From NCBI GenBank assembly GCA_025331125.1, contig JAOALB010000005.1:310001-374000 (forward strand): a stretch of 64,000 nt of DNA, given 5' to 3'. The position numbers were made by a program, and so were the translations under genes. Within the stretch, counting starts at the first letter, position 1. The number at the start of each line of letters is the position of its first letter. The stretch is from Mycogone perniciosa (Eukaryota; Ascomycota; Sordariomycetes; Hypocreales; Hypocreaceae). The notes beneath the pieces were generated by a model. It did not search any database, had not been told where the DNA came from, and was given only the letters and a program-made list of their open reading frames with translations. This document shows, piece after piece, positions 29,553-41,537 of the stretch.

Positions 29553-29939
29553 TATAACAATCCGGGTTAATTCTTAATAGTTAAACCAAGGTTTATAGGT
29601 TTATATTAACAGAGAGGTTAAGGATAAATACTAAGCAGGGTAATATAATTATAATTCTGTAAAACAGGTAGTTCTAGTAAATGCAATTGTTAACGACTAT
29701 CTAAGTAACTATACTAAATAATTATAATTTATCCAGTCTTATATATAAAAGAGATATATAGTGGATATACTTGGATCGTTTAGATTATAGCGATCCTATC
29801 GATCCAGGATTACGGTTTCGTATAGTAATCCCTCTTATAGGATTACGCTTATAGCCACGATCTATTAGTGATTGGTTAGAGGTTCCGACGTTCTGCCGTG
29901 ATCCCGTAACCAGGTCTTCGATATGGTTGGGTCGTGATA
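29553..29939 (-). repeat. 5' LTR of nested Ty3/Gypsy element
   Basis: About 387 bp paired with 22,228-22,634. Its right 200 bp (29,750-29,939) is less AT-rich and preserves CCAGGTCTTCGATATGG near the end, the best-kept LTR terminus of this element. Confidence 0.82.
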
Positions 29940-32900
29940 AATAGGAGGAAAAGTTATTCCCAGTAATATATTCGGTTGCCGCGGATTTGAAAGTCTTATA
30001 TAGCTGCCTTTAAGTTACCTTAAATACTCCTAGGCTATTATTAAATAGCTAGGTCTCAGAGCGCCTATATTATAATACTTGCTATATTTAATGTTTTGTA
30101 GGCTTTATTAATTATTCCATTAATCAATATCTCTAAGTCTAGGATTAGGGTATTAGTTATTATAGCGAGGAGGTTTTTATTATTTATACTTCCTGCAATA
30201 TCGGTATAGGTATAGGGGTTAAAGCGGCTTTCTGGGAGTAAGGTTCTTTTTCTTTCTTTTAATCGGCTATTATTTTAGTCTAACTTTACTAGGATATTTT
30301 AAAATCTCTTACTTAATGTATTAAGCTTTACTGCTTTTAACCTAGGCCAATAAATAATCCGGAAATTATACTAGGATAGGAATTTAAACTAGCGGACTTA
30401 TCTTTAATTTAACGCTTTAGTGGTTGTAAAGTATTTTAGGTTTTTATAGTCTATAATAATCTTAAATTTATTTTCTATACCTTAAAGCTTAAGGCGCTAT
30501 TCTTTTAACGATTTAATAATAACTAGCAGTTCTTTATTATAAATCTTATAATTACATTTAGCTGGTAAATGCTTTAATAAGAAATATACTACTAGTTGCA
30601 GGATATTATTTTTATTATACTAAAAGAGAATGCTATTAAATGCCTAGTTTAAGGTATCTGTTTCTAGGACTGTCTTTTTATTATAGTTAAAGAAGGCAAG
30701 GATTAAGGCAGTTATAAACTAGGTTTTAAAGCAGTTAAATGCAGCGGTATAAAGTTCTATTTAATTCTATAGTATATCTTTTCTTAAAAGGCTGTTTAAG
30801 GGTTTATAGATATTAGAGAAGTCTTTAATAAATTGCCAATAGAAATTTACAAAGCCTAGGAAACATTAAAGTTCGCGGAGGTTTAAGGGTCTCTTTTAAC
30901 TTATAATCGCGGCTATTTTCTTAAGGTTTATCTCGATGCTATTGCTTATAATAATTAAGCTAAAGTACTTTATTTTTATTATCTCGAATTTATATTTTTT
31001 AATATCGACTTAAAGACCTATATTAATTAATCTATCTATAACTTCCTGTATATATTATCAATATTCCTTTTATATAGTTAAGTAGACTAAGATATTATTA
31101 AAGTAGGCTATATAAGTTTTATTAAGTAAGTTATATAAGGTATAGTTAATATAGTGTTAAAAAGAGGCTAGGGCATTATAAAGGCTAAAAGGTATAATAA
31201 GGGTTTTGAACAGCCTAAACTGGGTTATAAAAGCTTTCTTTTATTTATATCCTTTTATGATTTTAAGTTTATTAAAAGCAGCTATTATATTTAGCTTAAT
31301 ATAAAATCTAGTATTATATAAAGTATTTAATGTTTCTTAGATTAGCGGCAATAGGTAGCGATGTCTTATAGTAATATTATTAAAGCTTTAGTAATTTTAA
31401 TAAATATAAATGCCTTTTTTAGGTTTTACAGTAAAGAGTAGGGGGGCAGTATATTTTACTTTAGATTCTTTAATAAATCCTTTAGCTAGGTTTTCGTCTA
31501 GCTATTTTCTTATAACCTAGAGTTTATTTAATAATATTAAGCGGTTTTTTTAATATAGTGGTTCTTTCCTTAATAAAAGCTTGATTTTATAGTTTTATAA
31601 TCTCTTAAAGGGAAGCTTGTTTACTAGTTATAAGAGGAAGCTGATAATTTTATTTTATAGCTAATTAAGAAGTTTCTTTTAAATATTACTTTCTGTTAGT
31701 TTTGGCTTTACTTTTATAAACTTATTAATATTAGACTTTAATATCCCTTAAAGGTACTTTCCGCTATAGCAGTGTATAAGGAATTTATAGAAAGCTTAAA
31801 GGAATAGTGTTTATACTGCTGCAAAGCTGCCTTATCTTTATAATACACTTGCAAAGGTATCTTTATTAAGCTTTAATAGTTGGTATACTTTATATTCCCG
31901 CTTTTATATATCTTTTATTAAACTTATTTAAATTAATTTTATATACTAGGCAAATAGGTCTTTACAGAACTAGATAAATAATATTGCAGCGGATATTTAA
32001 ATATCTATTAGGTTAGGTCGCTTATATAGCGCTACCGCTATAAGTTTATTGGGTATTAGTATATTTAGTTTAAGGAGTTATATTAGGTTGCGTTAGCGTA
32101 AATATTAACAGCTATTAGCTATAGGCATTATTAAAACTAATATTAAAGGCTTATTTAGTATTATCTATACTTTAATCTCTAATCCTTTACAGTTATTAGG
32201 TTAATAAATGCAATAGTGATTTTACTTTAGTATTAGTGTAAGGTTAATATATAGGTCCCTTTCTCCCTATTAAGGCATTATCTCTTTTAATATACTCTCG
32301 ATATAGGCTTAAAACTTAACTTTTTTTTTAACATTTTTTCTTATCCTCTTTAATATATTATTTTATTTTTTACTAGTAGTATAAAGTGCTAACTTTAAGG
32401 GTTTATTTAGGATATTAATATTATATAAAATAGTTATTAGGCTAAGGATTATCGGTGCAGTATAAGTTTAAAGGCAATAATTTATTAAACAGTATTGCAA
32501 GTTAAAGGTAACTGTTAATATAGGCTAGTTAATATTAAGATTATATTACTATAGCTATAGTATTTTAAAGATAAAGGGGTTTTAATTTAAAAGATTAATA
32601 ATAAAAAATATATATAGCTCTTTATATTCCTTTATTTTTATATTTAGGATTATATAATCAGTAAACTATACTGCTGCTTTGCTATTAGTTAAGATAAGGC
32701 TCTTTAGTCTAGGTAATTATATTATTAAGATTTAAGACTTTTAAAGAAAATACTAGTCTATAAAGCCTTATACTAAACAGCTATTATTAATAAAGGTTAA
32801 TATAGCTATTAATAAGTGCGCAAGGAATAATATAGTATAGATAAATAGTAATTTACTATTTATAGTATTTAAAATTAATAGTCTATTATTAATAATAATC

Positions 32901-34693
32901 TATTATATCTATAAAGGCATTAAATTTATAGGCTATTTTAATATTTTATTATACTTTTTAACGCAATATTATTAAAAAGCTACTTTTTTCCCTGCTTTTT
33001 TATATTAGGAGTTATATCTTTATAGGCGAGTATATTGCTAAAGGTAGTTAATCTTTTAATAAAGCCAGTTTTATTAATATAGTGTAGGAATAGGTTTCTG
33101 TAGTATAATAGGTTATTTCTTTAAGCTAACAAGTGTTAATATTGCAGGAATTAAAGAGTAGGAATTTATAATACTAGTATACCTTTTCCCTGGCTTAGGA
33201 TATATACCCTGCCTTAAGGCATTATAGTGCTAATGCTTTAATATATTCCGCGTCCTAGGAAACCGCCACTATATCCTTATAGGGTTTAAAGTTTTATAGT
33301 ATTAGCTTTCTACTTTTCTATATAGTTATTAATTATATATTAGCCGCTATAATAGTTGTATAAGTTATAAAGTTATTAGTATTCTTTATATTATAAAGTA
33401 AAGGATATAGTATTTAATTGTATAGGATTACCTGTATCTTTTTACTTTAAAGGGTTTAGCTTATTTTAAGGCAAGGCTTATTAAAGAGTATAGTTGCTGT
33501 TTAGCTTTTTAAATTTATAGTTGCCTTTAAGTTTAATATAATAGGCCTGCTCTTTAAGGTTATTATAAACTTTCTAACTAAAAGTTTTTTAAGCAGACTA
33601 ATTGTTTTTACTTATAGGCTTATTGCTTTTATTAGTAAAGGCGGCAGCTATCTCTTTAAATACTTTAAAGTAAAGGGCATTAACCTTTTAGGCATTGGTT
33701 TTGCTGGCTTAAGCTGCTAGTTTATAGAATTCAGTAATAAAGTTTTAAAATGGCTTATTTACTATATAGTAGGTATTAAACTCTTAAGCATCGGATTGCA
33801 AAAGGTTAAGAGTTTTATATTATAAGTCTAGGAATTTAATAAAAGTTTTACTACTTCCTTATTCCTATATTATATAGTTATCCTTTTTTATTATAATATA
33901 GTTAAATGCCTTTTATATTAAGTTATAGGTATTACTATCCAGTTAACTGCCGATATAAAGGATATATTTATAAAGGGTATTAAAGTACTTAGTATTAATT
34001 ATAATATTGCGCAGTATAATAGAACGCCAGTTTATATACTTTTACTAATAGGTTTTTATATCTTTATCCTTAGCATTAAATTTATCTTTAAAGTTATTAA
34101 TTTAATGCTTAAAGATATTATTACTTTTAGCTTTAATAAGCTTATTAATTATATTGCTTTAACTTTAAACTTTATATTAAGCGAGCTTTAAGTTTTTAAT
34201 AATAGTAGTGTTTTTAGCCTCTTTTTATTTTAAAGCTATATTAAAGTTATACTTTTAATTTTAAAAGTAATTAAAGATAATATTAAAGAACTGTTTAAGT
34301 TCCGGTGCTTAAAGTTATAGGGTTAGGTTATAGTTATTATTATAAGCTTTTAAGATAATATAAATATAAAGCTAGTTGCGGAAGTAATTAGCGAGCCTTA
34401 CTTTTTAACTAGGGCCCCCTTTACGCCTTCTATTCTCACTTTAGTATTTTCGGGTTAAATGTAAACTAAGGAATTGGGTATAGGCTAAAAAGCTAGGCTA
34501 AGGTATATTCTTTACTGCAGGGATATAGGCTTTTAGGCTTAAGGTCTCGCTATAGTCGGGGATTGGTGAATTTCCTGTAAGATATAGGGCTCTTTATAGT
34601 ATTGCAACTAGGCCGTCAGCGACTTCGTTAATTCTTTTTAGGCAAGGTTAAAGGCTAGGGGTAACAGCGCAGTTGTTATAGGAAGGCATAAAC
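29940..34693 (-). pseudogene. Gag-pol relic of chromovirus copy 1
   Basis: The minus strand from 34,693: degraded gag/protease (no motif I can name with confidence), RT with TYIAYFNNILVY at about 31,090-31,120 (YxDD to YFNN) followed by QEVIDRLINIGL and VDIKKYKFEIIKIKYFSLII, then RNase H with CNYKIYNKELLVIIKSLKE at about 30,500-30,570 and KFKIIIDYKNLKYF near 30,430-30,460. This is the canonical Ty3/Gypsy sequence around the primer-grip and RNase H domains. The integrase core expected next is missing: comparison with copy 2 shows about 1 kb absent at the nested insertion point. Confidence 0.82.
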
Positions 34694-34855
34694 TATTACA
34701 GTATATAGAACAGCGGGTTAAAGTGATATCTTTATTGTGCCTTAAATAAGGCAAGAAGCTATGAGAATGTGGTTTGGAGGTGTAGGACCAAGCCATCACG
34801 TAAGGATGCACGTAATACTGATGAGTTATCAGAGGGCAGGTTTGGTGCCGTGACA
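34694..34855 (-). repeat. 5' LTR of chromovirus copy 1
   Basis: 162 bp, gapless partner of 21,541-21,702, followed directly by ATTAC at 34,856-34,860. It retains more C and G than the flanking DNA. Confidence 0.88.
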
Positions 34856-35019
34856 ATTACTTTAATTAATTATATACTTTATAGTTATTTAATACTTATA
34901 TTAATTATATATTAGCTTTTTTAAGCTATAAATAAAAATAATAATTAAGTAAATATATTATTTTTTCTTTATATATTTATAAATTAATGCAATTAAATAA
35001 TAATTTAATATAAAAAGGC
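34856..35019. other. AT-rich relic between chromovirus copy 1 and the tandem array
   Basis: Continues the pre-insertion sequence that ends at 21,540. Strongly AT-rich; no motif seen. Confidence 0.4.
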
Positions 35020-35103
35020 ATTATACTTTTAATTTAATTTATTATACTTTTAATTTAATTTATTATACTTTTAATTTAATTTATTATACTTTTAATTTAA
35101 TTT
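35020..35103. repeat. Four perfect 21-bp tandem repeats
   Basis: The unit ATTATACTTTTAATTTAATTT occurs four times head to tail at 35,020, 35,041, 35,062 and 35,083 without a mismatch, then breaks off into ATTAAAAAAGG. Perfect identity within heavily mutated surroundings implies expansion after the mutation phase. Confidence 0.92.
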
Positions 35104-38100
35104 ATTAAAAAAGGAGGATTTAGTTTATATTAAAAAGGCAGTTACTTTAAATAGCTATAATAATAATGCCTTTTATATATAAGCATATAAAGGGTAAAAA
35201 GCTTTAAGTAATTAATTATTATAGTAATAAAGTGCGCCCTTTATAGTAAATAGCTTTTAAGCTAAGATTAAATAGTTTTTTATACTTTTATATATTTTAT
35301 TTTAATAACTATATATTTATTAAGTTTAATAATACTTTAATGTACTTAAAGCGCTATTAAAAAAAGGCTTTAATAAGTTTATTAGCAGGTATAAAGTTAA
35401 TAGAGAAATAAAAGACTAAAAATAATCCTTTTTAATATTCCTGCTAAAACTATATATTTTATATATTAATATAATATAGGCAAGTATTAATTTATATACT
35501 CTTTTTAATTGTAAAATATATAATTAATTAATTATTATAGTTAATACTTTAATTAACGCTAAAGTTAAGTTTTATCTTTTAAAAAAGGCAATATAAATTT
35601 ATTACCTTTTTTGCTATTTAAATAAAGGCAAGTAACTTTACTTTAATTATTAATATATTAACTATACTTTAATATATAGTATTTTATAAAATAAAGCTTA
35701 AAAAAAGTATAATAAAATACCTTTAAAATAATCTTTAAATATTTATATTGTTAGCGAAAAAAGTATTGCTTAAGGTAATTAAAGCTTATATTTTGCCTTA
35801 CCCTTTATATTAAAAAGCTAAAAAGCGCTATATATATAAATAATAAATTAGCTGGTTAACTGCTTTAAAGTACTTTTTACTAGGGTTAATTAAAAACTAT
35901 AATAAAGTTAAGGTATTATATACTATATTTAGCTTTATTATAATAGCTATATAAAGTATAAATTCTATTTCTTTTTAATATATTTTAATAGTTACTTTTA
36001 TAGTCTATATTATAGCTTTTTTAAACTTTATAACTAGTATTAAAACTATAAGAAACTATATTTCATTATTAAACTTAAATTATTTTATAACCTTTTTAAA
36101 ATAAGTTTATAGGAAACGTATATCCTATACTTTTTATGGTTTTAGGTAATTTTAATATTTAAGAACTATTATATATCCCCTTTACTATAAAGCTTATACT
36201 TTACTTTAAAAGCATTTAATAACCTAGTATAAAAAGCTTTATTATTATAATAATATATAATTAAAATATTATTTATATAAAATATAATAAAAAGATTTTA
36301 AGTTTAGTTATAAAAGAGGTAAAGCTCTTTAAAGTTTAAAATTAATATTTATTTCTTTAAAGTTAAAGATAATTTATTAAACTATAGTTTTAGTAAATCC
36401 TTTAGCCTATATAAGGCTTTAGTAAGCTTTAAACAGATATTTAATAGCTTAAAACCTTTAAAAAGCTTATATATAATTGATTTTAAATTTTTATTCTTTA
36501 AAGTATTAAAAAAAGCTTTTTTAATATTATATTACTTTAACTTAAAGTTAGATTTTACTGCTAAAGCAATAAATATATAAAGAAAACGCACTGCTAGTAT
36601 AGCTATGTATATACTTTTTATTATAAAATATTCCTATAAATCCCTTTAGACTATAAATTAAGCTTTGCAGTATTTTAAATTTTTATTTTAGTTAAACTTA
36701 TATATAAAAACCTAATATATAAGTAATAGCTTTATCTTTGCCTTTAAGTATAGTATCTCTTGCTAGGTTCCTTTTATGCGTAAAGAGTTAATTTTATTAT
36801 ATGTAGTTTATTTAAACCTAGCTTTAAATAGGTATTTTATAAGCTCCTTTTAGTCTTTTAGCAGTTTCGCTAAATCCTTTTAATTTACTTATTAAAAGTA
36901 ATACTTTTCTAAAAGGAAGCTTTTTAGTTTATTACTGCATTAGAAATAGTATATACTATTACTATACTTTTTATTTTACTGTTTATTAGCTTTTATTAAT
37001 TAAATAGCAGTTAATATAATATTAAATTAAAAAGTCTTATAATTATTAAATATATATTAAGCTTATTATCCTTTAAAGCTGTACTTAAAGTATATCTTTT
37101 AATTTTATCTATTAAAAGATATTTATTAACCTTTTTTATAAATTATTTCTTTTAAAGTTTTATACTCCTGTAAATATTAACTATTACTTTACCACTTAAA
37201 AAATTACTAGTTAATTTTTCCTTTAAAACTTACTTTTTTAATATAAAAGTAAATAAGTCTTTTATATATTAATTTACCTTTAACTATAGCGGTTTATCCT
37301 TTTTTATTAAATAATACACCTTTAATATATAAAGTTATTCTTTTACTAGCTTTCTTTCCTTAAAAAGGGGTAAATCGCTTTTAAAAGTATTACTTAAGGT
37401 TCCTATTAACGCGCCGGTTTTATTTATAGAGATTAACTATTTTAAGGTAGCTTTTAGTGTTTAAAGACTAAAAGGTCCTTTTAGGTATATTAATAGTTTA
37501 TTTAAAGCGTTTATTAAATTAATTTTAATACTTTATATAATTTTTACTTTTAAAAGTATACTCTGTTTTTTTATATTACTTATAAAAGTATTCTTTACTG
37601 CAGGAATATATATTAAAAAAAGTTTAAATTTTAATTTATTTTCTTAAACTTTATTAAATAGCTTATTTAATTTAACTATAAACAGCTTATTTGCGCTTTC
37701 GTTTTTACTATTAAAAAAGCTAGTTTTATTACACTATATATTCTTTATAATAATTACCTTTATTAAATAGGGTAATTAAATATAATATATATTATTTGCA
37801 GTATATTTAATAAAATATCTAATTAGGCCTTTAAGCTTTATTTTAAATTCTCTTTTATTTTAGTTAACTTTATAGTTTATATTAAATATATAGGCGCAGC
37901 AGCTATATATATAAAGTCTACTTTAATTTAGCTGTAAGTCTATAAATAGCTCTTTTATTAAAAGGGGCGCGAAATTATAAAACTATTACTTTAATTTTTT
38001 AATAGGTAATATTATATTAAGGCTATATATAAGATTTATATTAATAATATATACTGCAGCTTTTATACTTTTAGGCTATAAATCGGTTATAAGGCTTATA

Positions 38101-41100
38101 GCTTTAAGTATCTTTATCGATTTATTTATAACTTTTTAACTTACGCACTTCAAGCCGCTATTCGGCTTATATATATAAAAAAGGGCAAGCTTAAAGATAA
38201 TTCCTTTTGCGTTTACCTAGATTTAGAAGTATATTAAGCCTTTAACTGCAATTACAGCTTTTTTATTATTTTACTTAAAAAATATATTAAGATATTATAT
38301 TATATTTTTACTATATTTATAAAGTTAAAGAGAGTATTAAAGATTATTTTTTATTTTTTATTTAATAAAAGGTATATATATAACTATAAAGTATATTTTT
38401 CTTTAAGTATTAAAAGTTAATTATCCCTATTATAACTATAAAGATAGTTTTAAAGATTTTAATATACTTTAAAAAATAGTTTTAATATTTATCTTTTAAA
38501 TGTTCTATAAAAGATAACCTATTTTATATATATAAAAGTATAGGCTTTACACTTTATTTATATAGTTCCTTTAATATATATATTCCTTATATTCTTTACT
38601 AGTATTTTAAGCGCTTTTAAGCTTAAATATTTTAATTATAAATACTAAAGCTACTTTAAGTTATTATATAGTGTTAATAGGTTATATATTAGTCTTTTCT
38701 TTCTTCTTAATATTATATAAATATAATAGTCTATATATAAAAAATAAATAAAGCAGTTATACTATTTAAAATAATATATTTAAAAATAAAGGCAATATAA
38801 AGTAATAAAGGTTTATATTAAAGAAATAAAAGATTATACTTATACTTTACTTTCCCTATAATAATATATAAATTTATTATATTAGTATAAAGTGTATTAT
38901 TATACCCTATAAACTATATTCCTGCTTTTTAAACCTTTAACAAAGATATAATATTAATATAAAATCCTTTAATTATAGCTATATTTATAAGCTCTATTAA
39001 ATGCGCTGCCTTTTAGTATAGATTATAAAGAGTATCCTTTAATAAGCAGTATCCTTTTCTAGTTATAAAATACCTAGCTCCTTTTACTTTAATATAGTTA
39101 TTTTCTATACTTAAAATAAAAAAGCTAAAAATAAAGTAATTCCTACTATTTATTAAATAAATAGTATTATAAATATTAAAGAAAATACTTTAAAAGAGGC
39201 AGTAAAGTATATTTTATATATTAATATATATTAATACATTTATTATATATACTATAAAGCTTATATTTTCTTTATTAATTAGGTTTAAGGAGATTAAACT
39301 AGCTATAATAGTTAAAGCTATACTTTTTTAAGCTAGGGCTATAAAGTTAATACTTTTTTTATTAACTTTATTAGAAAGTATATATTATTTATTTTCTTAA
39401 AGGCGAGTATAAATTCCTATAGTTTATTATAAGTTAAAGATATATTTCCCTTTTTTATTAGGTTTTCCTTTAAGTGCAGTAAATAATATACTATAATCCT
39501 TTAAAGGCTAATTATACCTTTTTTATTTATATAGGTATTCTTTTTTAGCAAAAGCTTTTAAATATATAATATTATTGGCTATAGCTTTATTTAAGCAGTT
39601 GCCTAGTATTATATAAAGTCTATAAATATAACTTTTTATATTCTATATACTATTTAAAAAAAGTCAATTAAATTAATTAAAGGAAAAGATTTTAATAGTT
39701 TTACTGCTTTTAATTTAAGTGTTTATATAGTATAAATAATATAAAGTAAAATTTAAAGTATAGTATACTTTAATAGCTTTTAAGAAAGCCTTTTAAGCAG
39801 CTATTCCTATAACTTTAAAAACCTTATATTTTACTATATTTATATAAATATATATTTAATTTATATACTATACTTTTAACTTTAAATTCTTATACTTTAT
39901 ATTATATAAAACGCATTTATATAAAATGTATACCTTTTTATATATTATATCTTTATAAAAAGCTAATTATTCTTTAAGCTTCTTTATAATCTAATAAACA
40001 ATAAACTTAATATTTAAGTTTTTATTATTTTTATTAACTATTTAAATAGCAGTAAAGGCTAAAGCTATAGCTTAAATCGCAGCTTTAAAGTTTATAAGGA
40101 TTAAAGTATAAATACTAGTATTAACTATCTTTTATATTTACTTAAAGATTACTGCTTTAACCTTTCTCTTTTTAATATATAAATCAATAGTGTATTAATA
40201 TTTATAGAGTAAACTATTATAATAAATAAAAGTATTTATTAAAGTAGTTTTTTTTAAATACTTTTAAAGTAGTTTCTTTTACTTTAATTAAAGTAAATAG
40301 ATTTAAAGTAAAGAAATAGTTATTATTTTAATTAAAGAGATTCAAATTAACTTTATTCTAAATCCTTGCAGTAGTTATATAGTTATTTAAAACAGTAATC
40401 CATTTAATCTATTAAACTATTAAATCCAGCTTTATAAAGGTAATATCTTTTATATTATCTATTATAAAAGGTAGCTTTAAAAGCTTAAAGGTAAAGGGAA
40501 AAAGTAAATGTAAAGATATAATATTAAGGGAAGTTTCTAGTAACTCTAATAGTTATTACTTAGGCTTGTAACTATCGTAAAGTATAATATAGCTATATAA
40601 ACTATGAAGAGAAATAGGAATAAAGCTTAATTTTAGTAATAAATATACTGTAATAGCATTACTATATATATATATAGCTAATATAAAAGAAAACGTAAAA
40701 TATATACTATAAGCGCCTATATAGTCTAATATATTGCTTACGCAATATATATATCAGCTAGTATTTGCTATATAAGCAGATAAAACTCCTTAGTATTAAT
40801 AAGCGCTAATAAATAATAGGTCCTTAGCTTACCTAGCCTAATATATATATAAAAAGTTATAGATAAATTAATTAATATAGGTTTTTAAGTTAATATTAAA
40901 AAATATAAATTTAAAATAATAAAAATAAAATACTTTAACTTAATTATTATAAATAATAATATTAAGATAGACTTTAAAAAAAGTAGCTATAATTATAAAT
41001 TAAAATAAACCTTTAAACCTTTATAAACTTTAATGCTTTTTAGGATTTATAAATATCTATTAGCACTTTATTAAAGATTTTTTTAATATCTGTAAACCTT

Positions 41101-41148
41101 TAAATAGCCTTTTAAAAAATATATACTATAAAATTAAATAAAACTCTA
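35104..41148 (-). mobile_element. Ty1/Copia element relic (borders uncertain)
   Basis: The minus strand shows KALYRLKD near 36,396-36,420 (expected KALYGLKQSP) followed downstream by FYINNILIIYYYNNK near 36,255-36,290 (expected YVDD), the Copia RT signature. Near 38,050-38,170, KVINKSIKILKAISLITD then PKSIKAAVYIIN corresponds to the Copia integrase segment RAxxMRxxAxLP...AAxYIxNRTP. Order integrase then RT on the minus strand is Copia-like (integrase before RT). I could not pair LTRs, so the limits given are simply the neighbouring elements. All frames contain stops. Confidence 0.65.
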
Positions 41149-41151
41149 TTT

Positions 41152-41537
41152 TATTAAAGGAGAATCAGCGCTCTAAATATATATATACACTAATAATAAC
41201 TAGAATAGAGCGCGGGAACTGCGCTCTTAATAGAACCACAAAGCCGTAATTAAGTAATATAAAGGCTAAAAAATACTGCAAATTATTTAATTATAATATC
41301 TGCAGTCGAAAGTAACTAACAGTTACCTCTTTATGCCTTAATGGCTATAAAAATATAAGTAAAGGTAATATATTGAGGGAGAATGCAGGTTAATCCTATT
41401 AAACTAGGTCTATCTGTTTATCTTTATAGTCTTATACCTCCTTAATCTAATAGTTGCTTAAATAAGCAATTAACTTTACTTAGGTAGGCTAGTAAAAAGG
41501 ACTGTAAATATATTAAATATATTAATTATCCTTAATA
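41152..41537 (-). repeat. 3' LTR of the 11.9-kb element
   Basis: About 386 bp. Includes GGAGAATCAGCGCTC and TAGAATAGAGCGCGGGAACT, islands of retained G/C. Ends may extend by up to 3 bp each side, because TTTT and AAAA flank both copies. Confidence 0.8.

Larger units (their letters stand above)
22228..29939 (-). mobile_element. Second Ty3/Gypsy element nested inside chromovirus copy 1
   Basis: LTRs at 22,228-22,634 and 29,553-29,939. They share the start TGTGACGATCCGGGTT/TATAACAATCCGGGTT and the end TCTTCGATATRGTYGGGTC plus RTRATA, so the original ends were TGTGACGATCC and GGGTCGTGACA. A minus-strand polypurine tract (GGGAGGGGGATATTG) abuts the left LTR, giving minus orientation. Gag with a zinc knuckle is at about 28.4 kb, protease-RT-RNase H-integrase at about 26.9-23.6 kb, and an extra opposite-strand ORF at 22,818-23,357. 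All pol frames are interrupted by stops. The insertion interrupts the chromovirus integrase and is not bounded by an evident target duplication. Confidence 0.85.
21541..34855 (-). mobile_element. Complete Ty3/Gypsy chromovirus, copy 1 (with nested insertion)
   Basis: Two 162-bp LTRs (21,541-21,702 and 34,694-34,855) have matching ends (TATCACGG/TATTACAG left, GCCGTAACA/GCCGTGACA right; original likely TGTCACGG...GCCGTGACA). They are flanked by a perfect 5-bp duplication ATTAC at 21,536-21,540 and 34,856-34,860. A polypurine tract (minus strand AAAGGGGGGTAC, 21,703-21,714) abuts the left LTR, so the element reads on the minus strand. Gag-pol relics lie at 29,940-34,693 and the integrase tail with chromodomain at 21,790-22,227. 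Without the nested 7.7-kb element the internal part is about 5.3 kb. Pol frames contain many TAG/TAA stops and D-to-N changes, so it is non-functional. Confidence 0.88.
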
